From Pyrocephalus nanus (Eukaryota; Chordata; Aves; Passeriformes; Tyrannidae), in contig CM076267.1 in assembly GCA_038380795.1 (NCBI GenBank), positions 35,898,232 to 35,962,231 of the forward strand: 64,000 bases of DNA. Reading direction: 5' to 3'. Position numbers and translations under genes: made by a program. Positions 40,733-64,000 of this stretch are shown here, one piece after another. Position 1 is the stretch's first letter. Every line of letters begins with the position of its first letter. Under the pieces are notes generated by a model. The model saw nothing but the letters and a program-made list of their open reading frames with translations. It was not told the origin of the DNA and ran no database searches.

Positions 40733-41024
40733 ATGTGCATCCATGTTGCAAGGCCACTGCACTGTTACAGTAATGGCAGAGAGAGGCCAATGATTCACAC
40801 ACAAGTGCTCACCAGGAGGAACCTGGCAACACCCCTTCTTGGCTGCTGCAAAAATTAACCCTGGCCTGGACAGAACCAGGACAGGTCACCACACCAGCAA
40901 GGCCAGACCACATCACACAGAGTGAGCCAGCCTCTCCACTTGCCCAGGAGATGGGACTGTGTTGGAGACCCATCCCTGGAGCACATCCCAGGTGGTCAGA
41001 GGAATGCTTTTTGCCTTGCAGAAA

Positions 41025-46735
<5,711 letters not shown>

Positions 46736-47810
46736 GGCGATGGCTGGCAGTGCTGGGACCCACTGTTCAATAAGGAAATGCCAAGTTAAAGAAACCTCAA
46801 ACTAAGGAAATCTTGAACTAAGGCCCCCACCTCCTCTTCTTTATCCTCGTGGTTTGTTCCCTTCTCCCATGTCAGGTGCTGGCTGAGGGACTGCATCGTG
46901 CCAGTGTCCTGGCCTAGCGCTTGACGGTTGGGTTGGTGGGGATGGGAGAAGGGAACAGACACAGCTTTGCTGTGGATGGGACTGCAGAGCAGGCCTCACC
47001 ATGGGAAGGTGCAGCAGCTCCTGGGCTGGACACTGACTGTCTCACTTCCTGATGCTAACTTTGCCTTCTGCCAGGAGCCCCAAAGCCAGCAGAGCTCACA
47101 GAGTGCTTCCAGCTCTGAGTTTGAGCTGGGATTTCAAAACTGCCACCACGCCTCTTCTGCTCCAGCAGGATCTGCTCCTAGGCTGCTCCATGCCCTCCCC
47201 TGCTGAACTGGTCTCCACCACTATGCACTGGCTTCCAAAGAACTCCCGGCTGCGTAGGATGTGGAGGGTCCTCCAGGCTGGCAATCTGGTCGGGAGGTTG
47301 CTGTGATGCCATGTGCCCTAAGGGCTAGTGGGCACCTGTACCTAGGGATGGAGAGCAGCTGGGGAGCATGCACTGAATCTTCAACTGTTTCGTGGTGTCG
47401 CTCCTCTCAGACCTACCTCAGGCTAGGTTCTGCTTGGGCTCCTGCATGCCTGGCTTACCTCCATCATGCCTTGAAGTCCTCCTCACAGCAAGGAGGCAAA
47501 ATAGCCACCGTTTGATCTATGAAACCTTGGCACTGAGCAGCTGAAAAATTCCCTGCAGGTTGGAGGTCAGACACAGCTTCTTCCACCACCCCTCAGGGAG
47601 TGATCTCCCTGCTCTGCGAGCCCATCAGACATACCAAGAGCCAGCTCAGCACTTATCCCAACCACCCACAGCAACCAATTGCCCTTACATTGTGGGGTTG
47701 CTCCTGTGAAACAGCGGTACAGTTCCTTATTTGCTTTCAGTTTGGGATTAATTTGCATACGGTTGTCTTGTGTCGCATCTTCATTTGCTCTCTGAATGGG
47801 GTTTAACGTG

Positions 47811-47816
47811 AATAAA
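47811..47816 (+). terminator. ITGB2: ITGB2 poly(A) signal (AATAAA)
   Basis: AATAAAG lies 1.08 kb after the ITGB2 stop codon and is followed by AT-rich and then TG-containing sequence. It is the canonical hexamer I noticed downstream of the gene and gives a 3' UTR of about 1.1 kb. Confidence 0.7.
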
Positions 47817-47839
47817 GATTTAATATATAAAGTGAATAC

Positions 47840-48651
47840 ATCTGTCCTGCTAAGAATTAAGTGCAAGGGCAGCAGCTGAAGTGTTCACTGGAGAAACTAC
47901 AGCCACACCCTGTCATTGCTGCCACCATCTCCCGTAGGTACAGTGCCTGGGAAAGATGCTGGCCAGAGAAACAACCTGTCTTCTACAATAATTTGCCATC
48001 TATGTCCTGAAAGGGGCTGCCTTGCAAGCCAAAACCGACTTGCTGAATGATGCAGAGCAGTTCTTTGTCCCTGCCCACCTGCTGGCAGCTGTACGTAAAC
48101 CATCTCAATCAAACAAGAGTGGCTGTGCTGCCTCAGATCACGGGTTAATTTTGGCCATTTTGTTGTTGTTCAGCAGTGACTGTGAGGGTCTAAGGCAAGG
48201 TAAGAAGAAGGAAAGTATGTCTGATACTCCTTCCAGCAGGATCCCAGCCTGCTGCTATTTCTGGCTTGAGGAGCCCCAAGATGTCAGCTTGATTTTGGTA
48301 AGAGCAGCAGTCTGCAGTGCGGGCTGGCACACGATCAGGTCACAGAATCACGGAATCACTGAGGCCGGGAAAAGTGGTCATCGAGTCTAATTGTTCACCC
48401 AGCACTGCAAGGTCCACCAGTAAACCACCTCCCTAAGCTCCACATCTAAACACCACAGCACTGGAGGGGTGGGGCAGATACACACCTGAGCCCCTGGAGA
48501 GGCTCCCTGGGCACTCTGAGCCCTGATGGGCTCCTCCCACCCGGGTAGAGGGAGAGAGACCAAACTGCTTCTGAGGGGCTGGAGCAGCTGCCAAGCCACA
48601 TCCCAGGAGAAAAAACATCATCCAGCTGAGCCAACAGCCCGTGCCTTTGCT
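47840..48651. other. Tail-to-tail gap between ITGB2 and KMO
   Basis: About 0.8 kb separates the two inferred poly(A) signals. The only recognisable content is a minus-strand CR1 fragment at 48341-48455. No other gene is seen. Confidence 0.6.
48341..48455 (-). mobile_element. CR1 LINE 3'-end fragment
   Basis: It reads 'CACAGAATCACGGAATCACT', 'GGTCATCGAGTCTAATTGTT' and 'CACCCAGCACTGC', reverse-complement CR1. The element is oriented away from the KMO 3' end, which it follows by about 0.2 kb. Confidence 0.85.
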
Positions 48652-48657
48652 TTTATT
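48652..48657 (-). terminator. KMO: Candidate KMO poly(A) signal very close to the stop
   Basis: TTTATT on the plus strand reads AATAAA on the minus strand, beginning only about 20 nt after the KMO stop codon at 48678-48680. If used, the 3' UTR would be roughly 40-50 nt. A more distal signal cannot be excluded. Confidence 0.5.
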
Positions 48658-48677
48658 ATAAGGAGCTTCCCTTACAT

Positions 48678-57291
<8,614 letters not shown>

Positions 57292-57445
57292 CACCGGGGC
57301 ACCCCCGGGGTCACAGGCGCTCCCTGCTGTGTCCTGTCCCGCTCCCTGTCCTGCCACGCTGCCCTCCCCAGCGGGGAGGGGAAAGGCAAGAACATGGGAG
57401 GCTGAGTCACCCCTGGGCTCCTCTCCCCTGCTTCGTATTAAAGTT
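57292..57445 (-). promoter_or_regulatory. KMO: Candidate KMO proximal promoter
   Basis: Upstream of the KMO ATG there is a GC-rich stretch, a perfect AP-1-type TGAGTCA at 57403-57409, and a TATA-like CTTTAATA on the minus strand near 57434-57441, about 145 nt before the ATG. The arrangement is plausible for a TATA-like promoter, but the transcription start cannot be seen. Confidence 0.3.
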
Positions 57446-59553
57446 TAACTCCCAGCACAGAGGGTGTCAGAGAGTCAGCCTGGCTGAGCCCCAGGGGCAG
57501 AGATGGGAACTTGAGAGGGATACTCAGCCAGGCTTCATCCAAAGCCTCTTTCAGGAATTCTGAAGCAATTCCACAGTCTTCAAGGAACACACACAGAGCA
57601 GGAGGAGAACTTGCATCTGCCAGGCTTTCCCTGGCGCTTCACTGGGCTGCAGCTGCAGGGGCACTGGTGGGACAGTGCAGAGTGGCTTCTGGAGCTGCAC
57701 AGGCTCTCTCCTGAAGCTGAGGTGTGAGCCACCCTGCCTGCCCAGGAGCCTCATCCTGTCTTTGAGGACATCTGTCATCCAAGGAAGCTTGTGTGTGACT
57801 CAGGCATTCTGGGGTGTGATGCTGGGCAAAGGGTCCATGCCCATAATCTGTAGAAGCTTTCCAGGACTGGAAACAGGTTGTGAGACGTCTCTGCAGACAC
57901 CATTTCCCATGCCCATCCTTGGGAGGAAATGCTCTGCCGAGCCAAGGGTTGCACACAGCAAGCTTTGCAAAGGGAGGAGCCAATTACAGCCCACACACAA
58001 TGAAAGCACATGCATCAGCACACACAGTGACCACCATTTATTGCTAAACCTGCACAGGCACAGCACCCTTCTTCATGGCATGTCCTGGCTCCCAGTCCAG
58101 CCAGGGCCAGCGACTCAACACACGGGGCTGGCAGGAGCCACCAGCAGCCCCAGGCCTGAGTTTAAATGGGAATGGTGGCCTTGGGGAGAGTTGGGGTCCC
58201 AGGTGGGCTGGCTGGGGTTGTTAAAGGCCCTGGCACTGCGTCCAACCCGTGGGTTTCTCTGATCTCCACAGCAGTGAATTGATCCACGCAATCTGACTGA
58301 CTCACCCCCAGCACGGACAACAGAGCAGGGAGGGCAAAGAGCAAGGTAGGTCTTACATAGTAAATAAATCATTCATTAATTGTTTCTGGAGCACAGACAG
58401 CACACCAGTAGCTTCCCGCAGTGGCTGTTACTGTCTTTTCTTCATTCCCAATGAAATTTAGGTCCCTGGGTTATCTTAATCAGGCTCACTCTGAAGCTGC
58501 ACGAGGCAAACCCAATGCACAGATGTTCTCTGCTTTAACAACGGGAGAAGACATTGAGAAAGTGCTAGGAAATCATTGTTCATCTTTCTTTAATAAGGAC
58601 AACCAGGCTGCTGAGAGCATGAAGAATTATTGCCTGATAAGAACAGGACAGCATGGGCATGGATTCAAGCCTGCCTTCTGAAAACTAATGGGAAAAGTAA
58701 AGGAGGGAAAAGTGCTTGATTTATGTTGCTGAAGAAAAAGACGTGCCAATGCTCAAGGAAGAACATCAGGATTTTATTACTTTTAGAAAGGCTATGGTCC
58801 ATGTGCTGAGGATCCCATCCTGTCAGTATGAGGGCCACCTGCAACAAGAAAAATGGGTGTATTGTGTTTGATAATAGCCAGCAGTGCTGCAGCTGCAAGA
58901 AGATGTTTGGTCTCAGAAGTCATGGTGGAAGGAGTTGAAGAAGAGGAAGAAAGCTTGAAGGCCGTGACAAGAGCTTTGCTGATTCATGCAAACAGCGAAT
59001 TGCACTGATTCTGAAAGGAGCCAGGAGTTCTTTACTCAGTTCAGATTACAAACCCATGTAAAAGGGAAACAGGTAGAAATGTTTATCCCTTAGAATCCCA
59101 TTAGGTAAATAATCTGTTCAGGAATTCAAATCCTCTGCCGTGCAGACACCCCTGCCAGCAGGTCACGGGGGCCCAGGGCTGCAGCTGCCTCCACCCTGTC
59201 CTTCTGTTCACTGAGGCCCTGAAAGAGCCACAGCACGGAAATAAAAGCTGTGTTCCCACTGATGCAGCAGCGTGGTGGGGTGGTTTTTTTCCCCCCAAGA
59301 ATTTCCACTGTTTTAAGAAGGTAAATCCTGCTGGGAACCTGAGCCTGAATGTAAAACGCACAACTCCCCTTGTTCAGCGGGTGACTGCTGGGTTGGCAGG
59401 GAGACCCAGAACCCGGGGTAGGAGCCCCACAGCGTGGCAGGGCTCTAATTCCACAATCTGCATTGCTACCCCAACCTGTGCAGGAAGAATGGGCTAGGAG
59501 GGTTTGTCACAGCTGCCTGCTTGCTTACCTAGGATGGGTAGGGAGCAAGCTGC
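57446..59553. other. KMO-C21orf58 interval, no further gene recognised
   Basis: This interval lies between the KMO promoter region and the C21orf58 stop codon. Its right part should contain the C21orf58 3' UTR; candidate AATAAA hexamers on the minus strand occur at 58773-58778 and 58037-58042. No coding segment or clear repeat is recognised. Confidence 0.5.
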
Positions 59554-62500
59554 CTACGTCCAGGTCCAGTGATGCGCCGGGGACGGGGCTGGGAAGCCCC
59601 TGGGAGGCACTGGGAGCACCCCTGTGGGAGGGTAGTGGTGGTGGTGGTGCACCACGGGTGGCCTGGGGCGGTCTGCTCTCACAGCCAGGGGAGCAGCAAG
59701 CTGCAGGGCCTGGTTGGAAGAGAGATGAAAGGGTGGGTGGAAAAACCTGTGCCCCCCACGGGAAGGGTCTCTGGCTGAGGGGCTGTGGTGTCACTTAGCC
59801 ACCAGTACAGAAGGTTCAACAAGCAGCTGGTGACTTCAGATTTCCCCTGATACTCAGAGGCCCTCAGATCCCACTCCCTCCAGTTTATTCCACCGGTCAA
59901 TGTCAGGGAAATGTAGAGTGACAGGATGGCCTGGAGAGGAAGGTAGGGATCAGGGATCTTTCTTTCAGCAGAAGGAAAAGTTAGCCTGGAGGTTGTGGGG
60001 TAGGAAAAGTACAGAGGAAGATATTGCAACACTAGCACATCCCCTCCTCCACAAAGATTAACCTTCCTTTCTTCTTAGATCATAAATGATATGCAGGAGA
60101 AGACTGGACATTTTTCCAAAGCACTTAAGGATGCTAAGGAGTTTTATCACCTTCCCCATTGTTCTGTTACTGCCTGTCCTTGCCAAAGGCCCCTCTCCAG
60201 CTTTTCCCCTGCTGTTTGCAGCGAGAGACCTGCAGCAGCAGATACTCAGTGCAGGTGTCCTGTGTTTAGTGGTTCAACCCTACAGGCCAGGTGGTTTCAG
60301 AGCTGGACTGACTCCACTCTGCACCTGTGAGCAGACATTCATTCTTCCGTGGGGTGCCGTCGCAGTGCTCCTCACGGCCAGCAGGCAGGCTGTGCCGTCC
60401 CACAAACAGGCTCCCGGCGCTGCGGGTTTAAGACGTCCCAGACTCTCTGGGTGTGCTGTCCAAGCCCTGTACCCTCCCCAGGAGATCAGCCACTGCCTGG
60501 TGCGAGCAAGGACACCCCCCAGGCCCGGGGGTTTTACCTGCTGCGTGTGCTGGGGCGGGGCAGACCTGGCCCCCGTGGGCTGCGTGAACGCCGCCGGCGG
60601 CAGAGCCTTCAGCATCATGTTCTGCATCACGATCTGGTGCATCTGAGCGTTCTGCATCAGCATCATCTCCACCATGTCTGGGAAGAGGTCACCCCCCCCA
60701 GGGAAGAAAAAAAGAGCTTCACCAACAAGGGACGAGCAGGAGAGGCAAGACAAGAGGGAGTGCCCTCCGGTGTGCAGAGGGGTCACTGCAAAACAAGCAA
60801 AGCAGCTGAAAGGGGCACATGAAGAGTATCGGCATTATTTGCCCAGAGAGTGCAAAATTAATGGCTATGAATGAGACTGTCCATACCAGCTTTCCTCTTT
60901 CTCCTCCCTTTTACAGGAAAGCTGCTTGATGAGCATCTTCTGTCTGTTCATTTCCCTGCAAGGCCACACCTCTGGTTATGCTGAGAGGCTGGACAGGGGC
61001 TGGGGCTGTAGCTCTCCCTTTCTCCAGGACGGATGGGCTCCTGACTGTGCTCTCCATTGCTTTCCATGTGAGAGGTTTCCTCAAATTTACGTGGCTTTGC
61101 AGTGCCACCCTGAGAGTCCACTGACTCATAGAATCATAAAGCATGGAAAAGACCTGTAAGATCATCTAGTCCCTTAACCCTCAAACTGTCACTGCCTGCA
61201 CATCAAACTTCCTCACCACGATCTCTGGGATCACAAAGGGCCTGTGCAATGGAAATGATTCACCTGGCGAGGGAGGTGGAAAGGAAGAGGTGAGAAAAAA
61301 CAGTAGGGGAAAAAAAATCAAAGCGACTCTCCTTCTCCTTTTACTGGTCACATGAAAAGTATTTTACATGTGGCAGCTTCAGAAGAGTCATGCATGAATC
61401 CAGACTATTTTGTTTGTGAAAATAAACTCCTATTCAAAAATCCAGGCACTCAGATGGAGAATGAGCAGAGAAATACTGTAGTTTCGTGACTGAAGATTTC
61501 TGTGTTGGCTACAGGCTGAACCAGGGAAGTCATCCCAGGTTTTAGTCCATGTATTATTTCACAGTAGCATCCACCTCTGTTTGGAAGCAAGCTCTTTTAT
61601 TGGCATTGCACTATATTTAGAACAGCACTTTCCACTATTCTGTCTTGTTTCCAAACATGGGGCATAAATAAAAGCCCGAGGAGATTGAACAGCAGGTTAA
61701 GAGGGGACAGAAGAATAAAACCAGATTTTAGAAGCCCGGTTGTTAATTTTGGAATCACCCGTGCACACGCGTTCGACCTCGTTAATATTGCTCAGTGCCA
61801 TCATGAGCTGAGCTGTTTTGCTTTCCCAAGCTCCCCTGGAGTTTGTAGTCCTTTCTTTTGTTTTACTAGTAAGAGTTTGTCTGAGAAAGCCTCTCAGAAC
61901 TGGTGCCCACCGCAGTGACGGCGTGCAATTCCCACAGCTCCGCTCACCAAACAGCCTGCCACTAACCAGCCTGGATGCTGTCCTGTGCCCCTTTTCACTC
62001 ACCACGACACCTCAGCTGCCCTCCCCGGGCCTGCTGATGGGAGCTGGCTGCCACACAGAGAGCTCCTCACCTTCCTTGATGCTTCCAGAGCGGGGGGCTG
62101 CAAAGGGCTGGGCGGGGGGGACCTGCGTGATCAGAGGGGGCGGCTGAGGTAGCTGCTGGATGATGGTGGCAGGCTGAGGTGGCATCTGGAGAAAGGAAGG
62201 GAAGCAGAGAAGTTTGGGTTGGTTTTTGCCAGCTCCCCCGTCTCTGGGAAGGGCTGTCATCTTCCTGGAGTGCGGGAAAACATCAGGCACTGTCTCCCGT
62301 GGGATCCTCGGGGAGGAGCTGCTGAGCTTGTGGGCTGTACGAACAGGCAGTGCTGTGCATTAGAAACTGGCTGATTGGCCAGGCCTGGGCAATCCTGCCA
62401 CTCCTTCTGCCACCTTGCCCCCGGGGTAAACCATGCACATCATTTATTTGGGGCCTTATTTGTGAGGTGACTTCCCTGAGGGCAGCAAGGGTCCCACACA

Positions 62501-63253
62501 AGAGCAAGAGGTGTGTCTCCCCTTTTGGTGGGATGGGCAATTCCATGCAGCCCCCAGTGGTTGTTGTCTCAGACTGGCACAGTGCTGGCGGTGTTTCCTG
62601 GGGGACAATCCTTACCGTCTGCTGGATAATCCTTGGTGGCTCCACTTGGGGAGCTGGAAAAGGGATCTGGTAGACTTGTGGGGGGACAGCTCTGCGGTAG
62701 TGCCCTCCAGCTGCTGCAGGTGGCTGTGAAAGCTCTTCCAGAAGGTGCTGCTCCTGCAAAATCAAGCCTCTTCTTAAAGAAAACCCGGTCACAGAAAGGC
62801 AGGCAGTGGTGTTATGCTCTCTGCACTAAATGGGATTACCCCCTGGGAACCTCAGCCAGTGCCTGAGTAAGCACAAGGGAAGTTTTCCTTCCCACATATC
62901 TTGAAGCACAAGCCAAAAAAAAAAGAATGGGGGGGGAGGGGGGGGGAAGTGCAGAATGAGAAGCCAAAAGTCTGGGAAAACATTTCACTGATGGTTGGTA
63001 GCCAAAGTGCTCCCCAGGCCCCCTCCCTGATCAGCCGTCCCAGCATCTGCATTCCCAAGCAGCAAAGTACTGATACTGCCTAGCCCAAGAGCCAAAGGAC
63101 AGGGAAATACTGAATCCATATCAGCAGTGGATGTGCAGAGAAATGGGCCCTTTCTGTTGCTTCTGGCCCCAGGGAGGGCTCTTACCCTGAGCTCCTGCAG
63201 CAGATCTTTCCTTCGCCTCAGGGCACTTTGGAGCATGTCCTCAGGTCTGTTCC
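59554..63253 (-). CDS. C21orf58: C21orf58 homologue (DUF4587 family), 5'-partial, last 5 coding exons
   Basis: Exons on the minus strand: 63186-63253, 62616-62753, 62071-62185, 60538-60677 and 59554-59709, with consistent phases and GT-AG junctions, giving about 204 residues before TAG. The first visible exon encodes RPEDMLQSALRRRKDLLQEL, then EQHLLEELSQP and a Pro-rich stretch with IIQQT. Exon 3 ends SGSIKE and joins DMVEMMLMQNAQMHQIVMQN, the Met/Gln-rich helix that marks DUF4587. The last exon has a five-His run followed by YPP and ends AHHWTWT. The order matches human C21orf58. No biochemical function is known; the related protein PRR29 shares the DUF4587 core. The first visible exon starts inside a codon with an acceptor AG upstream, and I find no earlier exon before position 64000, so the N terminus lies outside the window. 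Confidence 0.9.
61128..61245 (-). mobile_element. CR1 LINE 3'-end fragment in C21orf58 intron
   Basis: 'CTCATAGAATCATAAAGCAT', 'GGAAAAGACCTGTAAGATCA' and 'TCTAGTCCCTTAACCCTC' form a diverged reverse-complement CR1 3' end. It lies between the exons at 60.6 and 62.1 kb. Confidence 0.75.
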
Positions 63254-64000
63254 CTGAGGGAGGAAAAGTCCATTGTCTTCTCAAAGGATCACAAATACAG
63301 AGCTATTACAGCACCTACATTGTGAGGTTAATTTGGAAAGTGCATTATAAGATAGCTTGGCTTCTTCCACAAAAGGCTTTTGGCGACTTTTCCTGGGAAA
63401 TACGACTTTGTGACGTGTGCAGCCACAGCTGTTCCACAGCTCTACAAAGGCAACACAACTTCTCTGAAAGGAGACTCTTTAGATGGCTCTCTAGAGCCCC
63501 CGTTCAACCTCCTGGCTTAGGAGCTCATTTCAGCCTGAAAGTTTCTAGATGTACTCTGTACATGCAGAGGATGACTGACGGTTGTGACACATCAAAACAA
63601 ACTCAGTTTTGAATGTCAGATTTTCTTTTTCTTTCTTATTTTTTGTTTTGAATCAACTTCCTCTTCAGTTCTCCCCACATGTGGTGGATTTTGAACTTGC
63701 TTGAAATGAAAATAAGGAAGAATGTTTTCAGATACACTGGAGACATGCCTGACATCTGCTCTGTAAAGCACCACTTTGGATTTTGAAACTGGAAGTTGTT
63801 ATAGGGATTTTTAATTTTTGGCCACAGCATTGGAAGTTTTCTAACTATCTGTCCATTAGCTCAATAAATGGAAGCCCAGTTTACAATCTAGAAATATCTT
63901 AGAGCTTCTCCTGGTAGCCTTTAATTCTGTAGGTAATATAATTATAAACAGTGCACATGCACTGGGAGGGGATGATCAACTGAGGAACTCTTTCCTGAGA
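63254..64000 (-). other. C21orf58 intron, no exon recognised
   Basis: The sequence upstream of the first visible C21orf58 exon has no segment resembling the family's N-terminal helix and no recognised repeat. It is taken as intron continuing past the window edge. Confidence 0.5.

Larger units (their letters stand above)
33942..41021. other. SLX9-ITGB2 head-to-head interval (about 7 kb)
   Basis: The two genes are transcribed away from this interval. It holds the outer part of the SLX9 CpG island, CR1 pieces near 34.4, 34.7 and 35.9 kb, and an AT-rich block near 38.3 kb. The ITGB2 promoter and an untranslated first exon should also lie here, because the first coding exon of ITGB2 opens with a splice acceptor. 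I could not identify that exon. Many open frames of 60-190 codons occur in GC-rich parts, but none resembles a known protein. Confidence 0.6.

Overview
The window is vertebrate nuclear DNA and almost certainly from a bird. Four multi-exon protein genes with GT-AG introns can be reconstructed. Fragments of the CR1 non-LTR retrotransposon, the dominant avian interspersed repeat, occur throughout, recognisable by the 3' end that reads 'GGTCCCTTCCAACC...ATTCTATGATTCT' in the sense direction. Introns are short, some near 80-100 nt, which also fits a bird. Species cannot be named from the sequence alone.

Layout. (1) About 0.59-33.94 kb, minus strand: SLX9 (FAM207A), a ribosome-biogenesis factor, six coding exons, 211 residues, with a 24.7-kb second intron and a CpG-rich first exon that sits beside a 20-bp minisatellite. 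(2) 33.9-41.0 kb: the head-to-head interval between SLX9 and ITGB2, holding the SLX9 CpG island, CR1 pieces, an AT-rich block and presumably the ITGB2 promoter and untranslated first exon. (3) 41.02-46.74 kb, plus strand: ITGB2 (CD18, the beta-2 leukocyte integrin), 15 coding exons, 772 residues, complete and intact, with a poly(A) signal at 47.81 kb. (4) 48.68-57.29 kb, minus strand: KMO (kynurenine 3-monooxygenase), 15 coding exons, 475 residues, complete, tail-to-tail with ITGB2. (5) 59.55-63.25 kb, minus strand: the last five coding exons of the C21orf58 homologue; its 5' end lies beyond position 64000.

The genes do not form one pathway. ITGB2 acts in leukocyte adhesion, KMO in tryptophan catabolism at the outer mitochondrial membrane, SLX9 in pre-ribosome maturation, and C21orf58 has no known function. 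Three of the four (SLX9, ITGB2, C21orf58) belong to the human 21q22.3 gene set, while human KMO maps to 1q43, so KMO is the outsider in this block. I found no convincing new biological system. The most unusual signals are the linkage of KMO to the chr21-type block, three short stop-free introns whose lengths are multiples of three in ITGB2 and KMO, the homogeneous 20-bp minisatellite beside the SLX9 promoter, and a CR1 copy that appears split by a sequence carrying an A24 run.
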